Source: Gramella sp. KN1008
GTDB taxonomy: Bacteria > Bacteroidota > Bacteroidia > Flavobacteriales > Flavobacteriaceae
Direction: 5' to 3'
Assembly: GCF_004332155.1 (NCBI RefSeq)
Contig: NZ_SJDV01000003.1
Coordinates: 372,001-436,000 of the forward strand
DNA: 64,000 bases
Shown here: positions 1 through 9,363 of the stretch, piece after piece
Layout of the letters: every line of letters begins with the position of its first letter
Numbering within the stretch: the first letter of the stretch is position 1
The notes under the pieces: model-generated
What the model saw: the letters and a program-made list of their open reading frames with translations, nothing else
Database searches by the model: none
Told to the model about the DNA's origin: nothing
Position numbers and translations under genes: made by a program

Positions 1-636
1 GTCAAAATACTGTTTCCCAACCTGGTGCCATGCAACTTCACAATACGGGTGTTTGTCAAGGTACATGTTCAAATATTCAATAGCTTCGGTCTTCTGGTCC
101 AGAAAATCGAAGCAATACATTACATTATATAGCGCTGAATAGTCTTCTTCATCTGCTTCCAGACATTTCATGAAGCTGTACTTGGCATTCTCGAAATCCT
201 CCAGGAACAGGTATTCCATTCCGATAAGCGAAAATATCTCGGCATCTTCAAGAGTGATCTCCAGGGCAGCTTCCAGCATTTTTATAGCTTCCTCATGCAT
301 ATCCCTTTTTGAATAGATCTGAGCCTTTTGTATATAGATTTCTTCATTCGAAGCCTCCAGGTCCTTCAGTTCGTTAAGGATACCATCTGCAAGGTCCAGC
401 TTATCTTCAAATACAAGGATTTCCACCTTGAACAACCTCAGGTTGACCGAGCTGGGGTGCTGCGCAAGTCCCATTCTAACCGCTTTCTTTGCCAGTGAAA
501 TCTTGCCGTTCTCCAGGTAATAATTAATGATGTTCTCAAATTCATTAGAATCAAAGAACAACACATCGTTGGTTTTCAACATGGATTCAAAGCGGGTTAG
601 TGAGAAATTGTCTTCTTCATTATGGCTTAACTGCAT
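1..636 (-). CDS. Tetratricopeptide-repeat protein, 3' end cut by window edge
   Basis: An open frame runs without a stop from an ATG at 636 (minus strand) to the window start, giving 212 visible codons. The N-terminus reads MQLSHNEEDNFSLTRFESML. The rest is all-helical with repeated TPR-like units of about 34 residues (small/large residue pattern, for example around AEIFSLIGMEYLFLEDFENA). There is no signal peptide, so it is probably a cytosolic scaffold for protein-protein contacts. The partner is unknown. It is transcribed away from its neighbour and lies about 100 bp downstream of the aminotransferase on the same strand. The C-terminus lies outside the window. Confidence 0.8.
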   Translation of the reverse strand, partial: MQLSHNEEDNFSLTRFESMLKTNDVLFFDSNEFENIINYYLENGKISLAKKAVRMGLAQHPSSVNLRLFKVEILVFEDKLDLADGILNELKDLEASNEEIYIQKAQIYSKRDMHEEAIKMLEAALEITLEDAEIFSLIGMEYLFLEDFENAKYSFMKCLEADEEDYSALYNVMYCFDFLDQKTEAIEYLNMYLDKHPYCEVAWHQVGKQYFD

Positions 637-742
637 AAGAGGCCGATTTAGGGATTTCTACTGTTCTAAAGTTATAAATGAATAAAAGCGATTTGGGAAA
701 AGTGTTATATTGTTGTTAACAAATTAATTAACACTCAGTAGC

Positions 743-1924
743 CTAGTCTTTTATTTTATTGAGTATGTCAATAATAATGCCACATCCTTTCACTATTTCT
801 TCATTGGAAATTGTAAGTGGGGGAGTGATTCGAACTGCTCTTTTTTCGTAGAGGAGCCAGAAAAGGATCAGTTGATTTTCTTTGGCTTCGAGGACCAGCC
901 TGTCGGCTATTTCGGATGTTTTTAAGACAATTGCGAGCATTAAACCTTTTCCCCGAATTTCTTCGATAAGGGGGTGGTTTAACAGTCTTCTGAATAATTT
1001 TTCCTTTTCCAGACACTGTGACATGAGGTCTGTCTCTGTAATTTCACGGAGCGTGGCCAGTGCGCTGGCTGCAATAAGAGGATTACCCCCAAAGGTTGTG
1101 ATATGTCCTAATTTTGGATTGTCCATTAATAGGTCCATAAGTGCTTCGGAAGCCGTAAAAGCCCCTATTGGCAGGCCGCCGCCCATTCCTTTACCCATAG
1201 CAACGACATCTGGAACCACTTCAAAATTCTCAAAACCGAATAGTTTGCCAGTTCGGCCAAAGCCGGGTTGGATCTCATCCAGTATCAGTAATGCTCCCAC
1301 TTCTTCACAGCGCTTTTTCACCTTTTTTAGATAATCATCTTTAGGCATTATGAATCCTGCTCCTCCCTGAATGGTTTCCAGTATAACTGCAGCGGTCTTT
1401 TCTGTTATCTTTCCCAGGTCATCCGGGTTATTGAATTGAATGAATGAAATATCTCCAAGAAGCGGTCTGAATGGTTTTACCCTTTCCTCATAGTCCATAA
1501 GACTAAGGGAGCCCATGGTATTGCCGTGATATGCTTTTTTTGCCGCGATGATTTCAGATCTGCCGGTGGCCCTTCTCGCCAGTTTAATAGAGCCTTCAAT
1601 AGCCTCAGTACCCGAATTCACAAGATATGTTTTGCTTAATGGTTTTGGAAGATTTTGGGCCAGCAGCTTTGTAAGGTCAATAGCGGGTTGCTGCGCATAT
1701 TCTCCATAGACCATTACATGCAGATATTTTTCGGCCTGCTCTTTAATCGCCGCTACAATTTTAGGATGTGAATGTCCAAGGCTACACGCCGAAACACCGG
1801 CAACAAAGTCCAAATGGGCCTTCCCATCGGTAGTGTGGATATAACAGCCTGTTGCATGGGAAACCTCCAGCGCAAGGGGATGCGGGGTGGTTTGAGCCTG
1901 ATATTTTATAAAATCTTCTTTCAA
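743..1924 (-). CDS. Class III PLP-dependent aminotransferase
   Basis: A 393-residue fold-type I aminotransferase of the acetylornithine/ornithine/4-aminobutyrate group. The PLP-binding Asp is D216 in LILDEIQPGFGRTG and the Schiff-base lysine is K245 in VAMGKGMGGG; the NSGTEAIE phosphate-binding loop lies near residue 103. Proline follows DEIQ where Thr or Ser is more common in relatives. It starts only 1 bp after the OstA-like gene ends, so the two are probably co-transcribed. The exact amino donor cannot be read from sequence; no arginine or lysine pathway genes are adjacent. Cytosolic, as no signal peptide is present. The family call is very secure, the substrate is not. Confidence 0.93.
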   Translation of the reverse strand: MKEDFIKYQAQTTPHPLALEVSHATGCYIHTTDGKAHLDFVAGVSACSLGHSHPKIVAAIKEQAEKYLHVMVYGEYAQQPAIDLTKLLAQNLPKPLSKTYLVNSGTEAIEGSIKLARRATGRSEIIAAKKAYHGNTMGSLSLMDYEERVKPFRPLLGDISFIQFNNPDDLGKITEKTAAVILETIQGGAGFIMPKDDYLKKVKKRCEEVGALLILDEIQPGFGRTGKLFGFENFEVVPDVVAMGKGMGGGLPIGAFTASEALMDLLMDNPKLGHITTFGGNPLIAASALATLREITETDLMSQCLEKEKLFRRLLNHPLIEEIRGKGLMLAIVLKTSEIADRLVLEAKENQLILFWLLYEKRAVRITPPLTISNEEIVKGCGIIIDILNKIKD

Positions 1925-1925
1925 G

Positions 1926-3722
1926 TTACTGGTCCTTCTTTATAGGGGAAATCTTTGGTTTTTGAATATCCCTTCTCAGACTGTCTTTGGTTATTTCGGG
2001 TTTTAAACTATCCCTTAGCTTTTCATTTTTGAATTTGAGACTGTCGGGATCACGGTTCTTCAAAATTTCAGGTTTGAGACGTGAATTTTCATTGAGCAAG
2101 AGTTCATCTTCATCCCTCTCCTCAAAAAATTCGTCGGGTTCATCGGGTAGTGGTATTCCTCTGATCCGGGTAAGTTCCGGCTCGGGTTTACCCTCAAACA
2201 ATCCTTCCTTAGTCAGGATACGTTCCTCCCCACGCCAGTTAAAACCTTTTAGTTCTCTGGCATTTGGCGGGAAATCTGCTTCAGGAGTAAGTTTTCCATC
2301 TATCTGATTATAATAATAGATATCCTGTATCTGCTGCTCCAGGAATAAGATCCGGATAGAACTGGCAAGTGTCTTATTGATTCCTATAAGGTCGTCATTG
2401 TCATTCCGCATATAATGGAGCGTTTCAGTGTTCTTGTCTATGATCACTTCATTGAGCTCATTTTCCTGGAAATATCCCGTAAGTCGTTTTCCTTTCACCT
2501 GGTTAAAGCCTTCTATACTATCCTTCTGAATAAGAAATGCATTGTCAAAGACTAGTAGTGAGTCCAGCTGTTCGGTGTTTGTATTGCTAAATAAATGTAT
2601 GCTGTCTCCAGTCATCTGGTTCTCACCAGACCATAATACCGGATTTCTTTTGCCTCCCTCGCGATCTATATTGATTAGCTTGGTGAGTCCGCTTTGCTGA
2701 TTGGAATAAATGGAATCACTACGCCCGCTCATATCGCTTTTAAAGATTCGCACATCGTAGAACCCTCTTATAACCCGTTTATCAGGTTTACCTGTGATCA
2801 TGATGGTATCACTATGAATAAAAAGTGAATCTTTATCCTGAAGGCTGGCGGCAAGTGCCCTTTTAGTAATAAACACCGAATCTTTGTCACGAAATACCTC
2901 CGCATAATGACCGGTAACCGTGCTATTATTGATGGTGTCTATCACCCGTATATTATTGGTGGCCGAGGCGAAACTGGTCTCACGGTTAAAATAAAGACTG
3001 TCACCTTTTAATATGCGATTATCATAATTGATCTGGGAGTTCTTTACAAAGTAGCCGTTATCGGCCCTGGTGTCATAAAACCCACGTTCGCAATACACGG
3101 TACTGGTTTCACTTTTGATGGTAGAGGGACCGTACAGGTAGGCATGCCCGCTTTCAGAATAGAAATCCAGTTGTTCAGAATTGATAGTATATTCCGGGTT
3201 GGTCACCACCACTGTATCAATAAAACTGTATTTATCTTCCTCCATGAAATAACGGCCTATACGACTGGTAAGCACACTGGCTGTATCAGTGACTTTTCCG
3301 CCACTTCGGTAATATGCCTGCTGTTTGAGACGGTCAAAGAAGAGACTATCTGTTTCCAGCGTGGTCTGAGGCCGTTCCATTCTGACATTTCCGCTGGCGA
3401 AGGCAAATTCGGTATTTCCATTGTATTCGGCATAATTGCTGGTCATATTTACACTGTCTCCCTGTTTCATGCGAATATTTCCATAAGCCTTAAAGAAATT
3501 GGCTTCTTTATAGAAAACCGCATTATCGCACCAAACTTCGATCCCATCGTGGTCAAAATATACCTGATTATCTACCTTGCTAAGGATAAGAGCTCCCGGA
3601 TAACGCTCCTCGTTTTTGAGGGTCCGGTCTGAATCGTAATTGATCTCCTGGGAATTCTGAGCGACTCCCAGAAGCGGAATGGCGAAAATACCGATGAATA
3701 AGAGTAAATACTTTTTAAGCAA
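1926..3722 (-). CDS. OstA/LptA-like periplasmic protein
   Basis: A 598-residue protein with a signal peptide (MLKKYLLLFIGIFAIPLLGVAQ). Its repeated beta-strand units resemble the OstA/LptA fold that carries lipopolysaccharide across the periplasm: segments of the type 'YGNIRMKQGDSVNMTSN' recur through about residues 60-330. The C-terminal 80 residues are charged, rich in Lys, Asp and Pro, and probably disordered. It is longer than enterobacterial LptA (about 185 aa) but normal for Flavobacteria, where such proteins are annotated OstA-like. A role in LPS transport or outer-membrane assembly is inferred from the family. A promoter-like TACTTTTG box lies directly upstream, and the aminotransferase gene follows after 1 bp. 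Confidence 0.85.
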   Translation of the reverse strand: MLKKYLLLFIGIFAIPLLGVAQNSQEINYDSDRTLKNEERYPGALILSKVDNQVYFDHDGIEVWCDNAVFYKEANFFKAYGNIRMKQGDSVNMTSNYAEYNGNTEFAFASGNVRMERPQTTLETDSLFFDRLKQQAYYRSGGKVTDTASVLTSRIGRYFMEEDKYSFIDTVVVTNPEYTINSEQLDFYSESGHAYLYGPSTIKSETSTVYCERGFYDTRADNGYFVKNSQINYDNRILKGDSLYFNRETSFASATNNIRVIDTINNSTVTGHYAEVFRDKDSVFITKRALAASLQDKDSLFIHSDTIMITGKPDKRVIRGFYDVRIFKSDMSGRSDSIYSNQQSGLTKLINIDREGGKRNPVLWSGENQMTGDSIHLFSNTNTEQLDSLLVFDNAFLIQKDSIEGFNQVKGKRLTGYFQENELNEVIIDKNTETLHYMRNDNDDLIGINKTLASSIRILFLEQQIQDIYYYNQIDGKLTPEADFPPNARELKGFNWRGEERILTKEGLFEGKPEPELTRIRGIPLPDEPDEFFEERDEDELLLNENSRLKPEILKNRDPDSLKFKNEKLRDSLKPEITKDSLRRDIQKPKISPIKKDQ

Positions 3723-3735
3723 GCCTATTTTTTTT

Positions 3736-3743
3736 CAAAAGTA
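3736..3743 (-). promoter_or_regulatory. -7 promoter box for the OstA-like gene
   Basis: On the minus strand these bases read TACTTTTG, a full match to the Bacteroidetes -7 element TAnnTTTG, 13 bp upstream of the ATG at 3722. No TTG was found at the expected -33 distance, so this is a partial match. It would give a leader of roughly 10 nt. Confidence 0.45.
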
Positions 3744-3937
3744 AGCAAAATCCCCTGATCTCATTTGGTAAGCTTCTATCATTACTGAGGTTTTTAATTA
3801 GCGCAACTTTAAGAAAAGGAAGGCACTTTAAATTTCTTGCGTTATTCTTGTAAAGAAGACATAATGTTTGATCCCGCCGTAAACTAGTTGCGAAGACCCT
3901 ATGTCCAAGCCGGATCATAGAAGTGATTTAGTTTATC

Positions 3938-4063
3938 ATGGAAGAAACCAATAGTAAAGATATAGATGGAGGTTTTAATGTTGGCGTAGGCCAGGCTTTA
4001 GATAAGCCTATGACCGGAGAAATGGTCACAGCTATTGCAAACCTAATGATAAAGGAAAATTAA
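3938..4063 (+). CDS. Small hypothetical protein, 41 aa
   Basis: ATG at 3938 to TAA at 4061-4063 encodes a 41-residue acidic peptide beginning MEETNSKDIDGGFNVGVGQA. It is not recognised. Support for its reality: it sits alone between two minus-strand genes, and 7 bp after its stop comes a strong terminator hairpin (4071-4099) in the right orientation. It has no signal peptide or membrane segment. No clear promoter was found; a TAATGTTTG near 3862 has one base too many for the consensus. It could be a small protein or part of a non-coding transcript. Confidence 0.4.
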   Translation: MEETNSKDIDGGFNVGVGQALDKPMTGEMVTAIANLMIKEN

Positions 4064-4070
4064 CCTAATT

Positions 4071-4099
4071 AAAAAGCCCCGCATACATCGGGGCTTTTT
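4071..4099. terminator. Bidirectional rho-independent terminator
   Basis: Inverted repeat AAAAAGCCCCG - 7-nt loop - CGGGGCTTTTT, with a T-run on either strand. It serves the 41-aa ORF on the plus strand and purA (stop at 4104) on the minus strand. Confidence 0.85.
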
Positions 4100-4103
4100 G
4101 ATT

Positions 4104-5375
4104 TTATCTGTTGATAGTTTGTTTTCTATCCGGTCCTACAGAAACCATTTTGATTGGAACTTCAAGTTCTTTTTCCAGGAAATCAACATAATCATTGAAT
4201 TCCTTTGGCAGGTCTGAAGGATCTGTAAGCTTGGTAAGATCTTCTTTCCATCCTTTCACTTCAGTATATATAGGTTCTACATTTTCCGGTTCGATATTAT
4301 AAGGTAAATGTGTTATTTCCTCGCCTTTATATTTGTAAGCTGTACAAACCTTCAGGATTTCAAATCCACTTAAAACATCACCTTTCATCATGATAAGCTG
4401 GGTAATACCATTAACCTGAACCGCATATTTCAATGCAACAAGGTCCAGCCAGCCACAACGTCTTTTTCTTCCGGTGGTGGCACCAAATTCGTTTCCTACA
4501 CGTCCCATGGTTTCTCCAACTTCATCGAACAACTCGGTAGGGAAGGGGCCACTTCCAACTCTTGTAGTGTATGCCTTGAAAATACCAAAGGCTTCGCCTA
4601 TTTGCCTTGGCGCAACGCCTAATCCCGTACATGCGCCGGCTGCAGTAGTATTTGAAGAAGTAACGAAAGGATAGGTTCCAAAATCAATATCAAGTAAAGA
4701 TCCCTGGGCACCTTCTGCCAGGATAGTCTTGCCAGATTTAATGGATTGCTGAAGGTATTCTTCGCTATCTATAAATGTAAGTTCCTTTAAGGTTTCAACA
4801 GCCTTACAGAATTCTTTTTCTAGATCTTTAAGGTCATACTGAACGTCCACATCATAGAAAGCGATCATCTTTTCATGCTTATCGGCAAGTGCACGATACC
4901 TGTCTTTCCAGTCTTCAAGTTCAAGGTCACCCACTCTTAAACCGTTTCGTCCGGTCTTATCCATATATGTAGGGCCTATACCTTTTAGAGTGGAGCCTAT
5001 CTTCGCCTTGCCCTTGGCAGCTTCAGAAGCTGCATCCAGTAAACGATGAGTAGGAAGTATAAGATGTGCCTTTCTCGATATAAGCAGTTTAGACTTATAA
5101 TCTATATTATGCTTTGCCAGATTATCCAGTTCTTTCTTAAAGATAACCGGATCTATAACCACCCCGTTTCCTACAAGATTGATACTGTTATCGTGGAAAA
5201 TACCGCTGGGAATAGTGTGTAATACATGTTTTTGTCCGTCAAATTCCAGGGTATGTCCTGCATTGGGACCACCCTGAAAACGTGCAATAATATCGTATTG
5301 TGAGGTAAGTACGTCGACTATTTTGCCTTTTCCTTCATCACCCCATTGAAGACCTAGTAGTAAATCTACTGCCAT
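4104..5375 (-). CDS. purA: Adenylosuccinate synthetase
   Basis: 423 residues, normal length. It catalyses GTP-dependent condensation of IMP with aspartate, the first committed step from IMP to AMP. The N-terminal signature GLQWGDEGKGKIVD (residues 8-21), with the catalytic Asp and P-loop glycines, and the GPNAGHT motif with its catalytic His are intact. The GTP-binding C-terminal segment, with the TTGRKRRCGWLD signature, is also intact. Cytosolic. It follows the Fur-family gene after 12 bp and ends at a bidirectional terminator, so it is the last gene of a rel-fur-purA unit. Linking ppGpp synthesis, a regulator and purine synthesis in one transcript is a conserved flavobacterial order as far as I know. 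Confidence 0.97.
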   Translation of the reverse strand: MAVDLLLGLQWGDEGKGKIVDVLTSQYDIIARFQGGPNAGHTLEFDGQKHVLHTIPSGIFHDNSINLVGNGVVIDPVIFKKELDNLAKHNIDYKSKLLISRKAHLILPTHRLLDAASEAAKGKAKIGSTLKGIGPTYMDKTGRNGLRVGDLELEDWKDRYRALADKHEKMIAFYDVDVQYDLKDLEKEFCKAVETLKELTFIDSEEYLQQSIKSGKTILAEGAQGSLLDIDFGTYPFVTSSNTTAAGACTGLGVAPRQIGEAFGIFKAYTTRVGSGPFPTELFDEVGETMGRVGNEFGATTGRKRRCGWLDLVALKYAVQVNGITQLIMMKGDVLSGFEILKVCTAYKYKGEEITHLPYNIEPENVEPIYTEVKGWKEDLTKLTDPSDLPKEFNDYVDFLEKELEVPIKMVSVGPDRKQTINR

Positions 5376-5387
5376 GAAAATGTATAC

Positions 5388-5843
5388 TTAGTTAGTTGAT
5401 TTTTTATTGCCGTAAAAGTATAAAGAATGCTTTTTAATCTCAATATTAAAAACTTCTTCAATAGTTTGTTTGATGCTTTGGATCCTGGGATCACAAAATT
5501 CAATCACTTCTCCGGTATCGGTAAGTATGATGTGATCGTGCTGACGGTCAAAATATGATTTCTCGTACTGCGCCTGGTTCTGCCCGAACTGATGTTTCCT
5601 TACGAGTCCGCACTCCAGTAACAACTCAATGGTATTATAAAGAGTTGCCCGGCTCACACGATATTTTTTATTCTTCATTTTGATATAAAGTGACTCTATA
5701 TCAAAGTGATCATCCGAATTATAGATTTCCTGAAGAATGGCAAATCGTTCCGGAGTTTTCCGGTGACCTTTTTCCTCAAGATATTTAGTAAAAACGTTCT
5801 TAACGACCGCCTGATCGTTCTTATTTACGACTTTTTTGCTCAT
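5388..5843 (-). CDS. Fur-family transcriptional regulator
   Basis: 151 residues: an N-terminal winged helix (residues 15-90, with [20 protein letters not shown] as recognition helix and wing) and a C-terminal dimerisation domain with HDHIIL, the His-rich regulatory metal site. The CxxC pairs that bind structural zinc in Fur and PerR are missing: the first is replaced by TDTG, and no Cys pair occurs near the C-terminus. The metal sensed (Fe, Zn or peroxide response) therefore cannot be assigned. It lies between the rel gene and purA. A consensus -7 box (TACCTTTG) just upstream suggests its own promoter in addition to read-through. No operator of its own was identified. Confidence 0.9.
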   Translation of the reverse strand: MSKKVVNKNDQAVVKNVFTKYLEEKGHRKTPERFAILQEIYNSDDHFDIESLYIKMKNKKYRVSRATLYNTIELLLECGLVRKHQFGQNQAQYEKSYFDRQHDHIILTDTGEVIEFCDPRIQSIKQTIEEVFNIEIKKHSLYFYGNKKSTN

Positions 5844-5854
5844 AATTTGCTTTG

Positions 5855-5862
5855 CAAAGGTA
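5855..5862 (-). promoter_or_regulatory. -7 promoter box for the Fur-family gene
   Basis: Reads TACCTTTG on the minus strand, a perfect TAnnTTTG, 12 bp from the ATG at 5843 and between the rel stop codon and the fur start. The predicted transcript would have a very short leader. No -33 TTG at normal spacing. Confidence 0.45.
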
Positions 5863-5867
5863 TAAGT

Positions 5868-8078
5868 TTATTCACGGCTAACCTTGTCTATCCCGTTAAT
5901 TTTTTTCAGTCTTTGGATGATGGTATTCAGGATATTATTGTTCTTAACCACCAGGGTTATCCTGCCGCTAAAGATCCCATCGGAACTGTCGAAGTTAAGA
6001 TTTTTCATGTTCACGTGCATGTTGCTTGAGATCTCCTGGGTCACCTCGCTTACCAGTCCTATATTATCTATACCCTGCAGTTTTATAACCGCCACAAAAT
6101 CCTGTTGTGAGCTGTCTATCCACTTAGCCTGAATGATCCTGTAGGCATAATTACTCTGAAGCTGTAAGGCATTGGGACAATCCTTTTTGTGCACTTTTAT
6201 CCCGTCATTAACAGAAATGAACCCAAATACTTTATCTCCCGGTATAGGGTTACAGCAGTTGGAAAGTTTATACTCCAGTTTCTCCTCTTCGTTCCCGAAG
6301 ACAAGCTGGTCGTATTTGGCGGTGATCTCTTCCTTGTTAAGATCGGCAGAGACCGGAGATTTCTTGATCTTATTCTTAAAATAACTAACCAGGGCATTGC
6401 TTCGGGACGAAGCAAAATCCTTAAGCATCTGGTTGTCTATTTTTCCTATTCCTACCCTGTAGAAAAGGTCCAGGCTGGTTTTTAAATTAAAGAATACAAC
6501 CAGTTGGTTGATAGTCTTTTCGTTGAACTGTATCTTCTGGGCTTTCAGTTTTCTGGCCAGTACTGCTTTTCCTTCTTCGGCGATCTCCTTTTTTTCTTCT
6601 TTTAAAGAAGATTTTATCTTGGCCCTTGCCCGGGCTGTGTTAGCATAATCAAGCCAGTTGATATTAGGCTTGGCACTTTCGGAAGTTATGATCTCCACCT
6701 GGTCACCGCTTTTCAGCTCATGACTAAGAGGTACCAGTTTGTTGTTTACCCTTGCTCCTCTGGTATGCAGACCAATTTCAGTATGGATACTGAAGGCAAA
6801 ATCAAGCGGTGTCGATCCTTTTGGGAGGGACTTCAAATCTCCCTGTGGGGTGAAAACGAAGATCTCTTTGGAATACAGATTAAGTTTGAACTGTTCAACA
6901 AAATCTACAGCATTCACTTCGGGATTTTCAAGAGCTTCCTGTAAACGGGTCACCCATTCTTCAAATCCTCTTTCTTCCCTTCCCGAAGCTCCCTGTTTGT
7001 ATTTATAATGAGCAGCATAACCCTTTTCTGCAATCTCGTTCATTCGCTCACTACGAATCTGCACTTCCACCCAGCGTCCCTTAGGCCCCATGACCGTAAT
7101 GTGCAGGGCTTCATACCCGGTAGATTTTGGAGAAGATATCCAGTCTCTTAATCGGGTAGGATTAGGTCGGAAGTGATCCGTAACTATGGAATAAATCTTC
7201 CAGGCCAGGAATTTTTCCTGTGTCGGCTCGCTTTTGTAAATGATCCTGATAGCGAATTTATCGTAAACCTCATCAAAGCTGATGTTCTGCGCCTTTATCT
7301 TCCTGTTGATGGAATAGATGGATTTGGGTCTACCCTTAATTTCGTAAGCCAAATCCTCCTTATCAAGGGAGTCCTGAATAACCTTGGTGAATTCCTTTAT
7401 ATAGGCATCCTGTTCTTCCTTACTTTCTTTCATTTTAGTAAGGATATCATGGTAGATCTCCGGTTCGGTGTATTTCAGTCCAAGATCTTCCAGTTCGGTC
7501 TTTACATTATAAAGACCTATCCTGTGAGCAAGAGGAGCATATATGTACAAGGTTTCAGACGCGATCTTCACCTGCTTATCAGATCTCATCACATCCATAG
7601 TCTGCATATTATGCAACCTGTCTGCAATCTTGATAATAATAACCCTTACATCATCATTGAGGGTGAGCAGCATTTTTCTGAAATTTTCTGCCTGCAGGGA
7701 AACGTCCTTATCCTTTTTAAGGTTGGAGATCTTGGTAAGCCCGTCAACGATCCGGGCAACGGTTTCGCCAAACATCTTTTTAAGGTCCTCCAGGGTGTAG
7801 CGCGTGTCTTCAACTACATCATGTAGAAGAGCAGCGGCGATAGAGGTGGCGTCCAGACCAATTTCCGAAGCTACGATCTTCGCTACCGCGATTGGATGAA
7901 ATATATAGGCTTCCCCGGATTTTCTTCTCTGGTCCTTATGTGCATCCACAGCAGTGTCAAACGCCTTCCTGATGAGCTTTTTATCATCATCGGTTAGGGT
8001 TTGATAGCTAATGCGGAGCAATTCCTTATACTGCCTTGCAATCTGCTTGTTTTCTTTTTCAATAGCTGCCTCTGTCAT
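5868..8078 (-). CDS. Bifunctional (p)ppGpp synthetase/hydrolase (RelA/SpoT family)
   Basis: 736 residues with full Rel architecture. An N-terminal HD hydrolase domain carries ALLHDVVEDT near residue 84. The RelA_SpoT synthetase domain spans about residues 240-360 (GYEALHITV, EVQIRSERMNEIAEKGYAAH). A TGS domain begins near residue 405 (IFVFTPQGDLKSLPKG), followed by a helical/zinc-finger-like region with the CCNPIPGD motif near residue 605 and a C-terminal ACT domain. Since both catalytic signatures are intact, it should both make and degrade the alarmone. Being the only long Rel in the window and bifunctional, it fits the single Rel typical of the phylum. It heads a unit with the Fur-family gene (24 bp) and purA. 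Confidence 0.95.
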   Translation of the reverse strand: MTEAAIEKENKQIARQYKELLRISYQTLTDDDKKLIRKAFDTAVDAHKDQRRKSGEAYIFHPIAVAKIVASEIGLDATSIAAALLHDVVEDTRYTLEDLKKMFGETVARIVDGLTKISNLKKDKDVSLQAENFRKMLLTLNDDVRVIIIKIADRLHNMQTMDVMRSDKQVKIASETLYIYAPLAHRIGLYNVKTELEDLGLKYTEPEIYHDILTKMKESKEEQDAYIKEFTKVIQDSLDKEDLAYEIKGRPKSIYSINRKIKAQNISFDEVYDKFAIRIIYKSEPTQEKFLAWKIYSIVTDHFRPNPTRLRDWISSPKSTGYEALHITVMGPKGRWVEVQIRSERMNEIAEKGYAAHYKYKQGASGREERGFEEWVTRLQEALENPEVNAVDFVEQFKLNLYSKEIFVFTPQGDLKSLPKGSTPLDFAFSIHTEIGLHTRGARVNNKLVPLSHELKSGDQVEIITSESAKPNINWLDYANTARARAKIKSSLKEEKKEIAEEGKAVLARKLKAQKIQFNEKTINQLVVFFNLKTSLDLFYRVGIGKIDNQMLKDFASSRSNALVSYFKNKIKKSPVSADLNKEEITAKYDQLVFGNEEEKLEYKLSNCCNPIPGDKVFGFISVNDGIKVHKKDCPNALQLQSNYAYRIIQAKWIDSSQQDFVAVIKLQGIDNIGLVSEVTQEISSNMHVNMKNLNFDSSDGIFSGRITLVVKNNNILNTIIQRLKKINGIDKVSRE

Positions 8079-8113
8079 AGGTTAAAAATACAATTAAGAT
8101 GGAAATGAAACAA

Positions 8114-9352
8114 CTAAAAACCGGTCTTAAGGTTGTGATACCGCTGTAACAGACTGGGGTGGGAGTAATGTACAAAAATATAAGCCTTGTGGGGAGTTAA
8201 ATTACTCAGTGTATTCCTGGATAATTTCTTTAAGCTAGAAATGAGCGAATCACCATTATAAGTCGCTTTTGCATAATTATCTGCCTGGTATTCGAATTTA
8301 CGAGAAATGAAGTTCATAATAAGTCCGGTAATTTCGGAGATCGGGCTATAAAGTATTCCAAAAGCTACAAGACCAATATGAAAACTGGGCTGGGCAACTC
8401 CCAGGGCTTCTGAAAGTATTGGATTACCAACGAAAAGTGATAACAGCCATAGGGTGAATCCTGTGGTAAGTACTGAAGCTACCAGGTTCACGATAATATG
8501 ATTTTTCTTGTAATGACCTACCTCGTGAGCCAGGACCGCCACGATCTCTTCCTCTTCCAGGTCGTTGATAAGGGTATCATAAAGCGTAATTCGCTTTTCA
8601 CTTCCAAATCCTGAGAAATAGGCATTCGCCTTTGTGCTTCTTTTAGAACCGTCTATCACGAAAATATTATCAAGCTTAAAACCAACACTTTTAGCATACT
8701 GTTCAATTTTAGTTCTTAGGGAACCTTCTTCGAGTGGGGTTTGCTTGTTGAAAAGCGGAACTATTAGTTTAGCATAGAACATATTCATAAATACAGAAAA
8801 TATGGCAATGAGAATCCAGGCGTACCACCAGAAATCATCTCCAGCGATCTGATAGAACCAAACAATAAGGGCTAAAATGCCTCCGCCAATAATTGCAGTC
8901 ATGGCAAGACCTTTTATCTTATCCAGAACGAATGTTCGTTTCGTTGTCTTATTAAAACCATATTTCTCTTCGATCACAAAGGTGCTGTACCAGGAGAATG
9001 GAGTCATCAAAATATCACTGCCCAGCATAATGATCCCAAAAAATACCAGAGCTATGATGATTGGATTCTCACTGATACTCCGTGCGATCTGGTCTACCCA
9101 GGCAAACCCATCAAAAATGATAAAACCAAGGGTTAGCAATACTGAGAATGTTGAACTCACAAGACCAAATTTGAATCTATCTTTCTTATAGCTCTGAGAT
9201 CTTTCATATTCCTTTTTATCATAAACATCAGATAACTCCTCTGGAACCGGATCATTAAAATGTTTTGCATTCAGGGTGTCGAGGATCTTGTCAATGAGAA
9301 AATCAATGACGATTATAGTAATTATGATATAAAAAAGAGTTTCAGGTGTCAA
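8114..9352 (-). CDS. M48 family zinc metallopeptidase (Ste24/CaaX protease 1-like)
   Basis: 412 residues with several transmembrane segments (near residues 5-20, 68-90, 95-120, 150-200 and 290-345). The zinc motif HEVGH lies in VAVLAHEVGHYKKNH near residue 280, and a downstream glutamate in FEYQADNYA near residue 355. This is the full-length Ste24-type architecture with an N-terminal membrane domain, as in eukaryotic CaaX protease 1. Bacteria do not prenylate proteins this way, so membrane-protein quality control is the likelier role (inference). It is 11 bp downstream of the SpoU-family methyltransferase gene and probably co-transcribed with it. Confidence 0.92.
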   Translation of the reverse strand: MTPETLFYIIITIIVIDFLIDKILDTLNAKHFNDPVPEELSDVYDKKEYERSQSYKKDRFKFGLVSSTFSVLLTLGFIIFDGFAWVDQIARSISENPIIIALVFFGIIMLGSDILMTPFSWYSTFVIEEKYGFNKTTKRTFVLDKIKGLAMTAIIGGGILALIVWFYQIAGDDFWWYAWILIAIFSVFMNMFYAKLIVPLFNKQTPLEEGSLRTKIEQYAKSVGFKLDNIFVIDGSKRSTKANAYFSGFGSEKRITLYDTLINDLEEEEIVAVLAHEVGHYKKNHIIVNLVASVLTTGFTLWLLSLFVGNPILSEALGVAQPSFHIGLVAFGILYSPISEITGLIMNFISRKFEYQADNYAKATYNGDSLISSLKKLSRNTLSNLTPHKAYIFVHYSHPSLLQRYHNLKTGF

Positions 9353-9363
9353 ATTCTGTTGTT

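Noticed and set aside
3715..3918. 67-aa minus-strand ORF upstream of the OstA-like gene
   Set aside because: Composition is not protein-like and it overlaps the promoter region of that gene.
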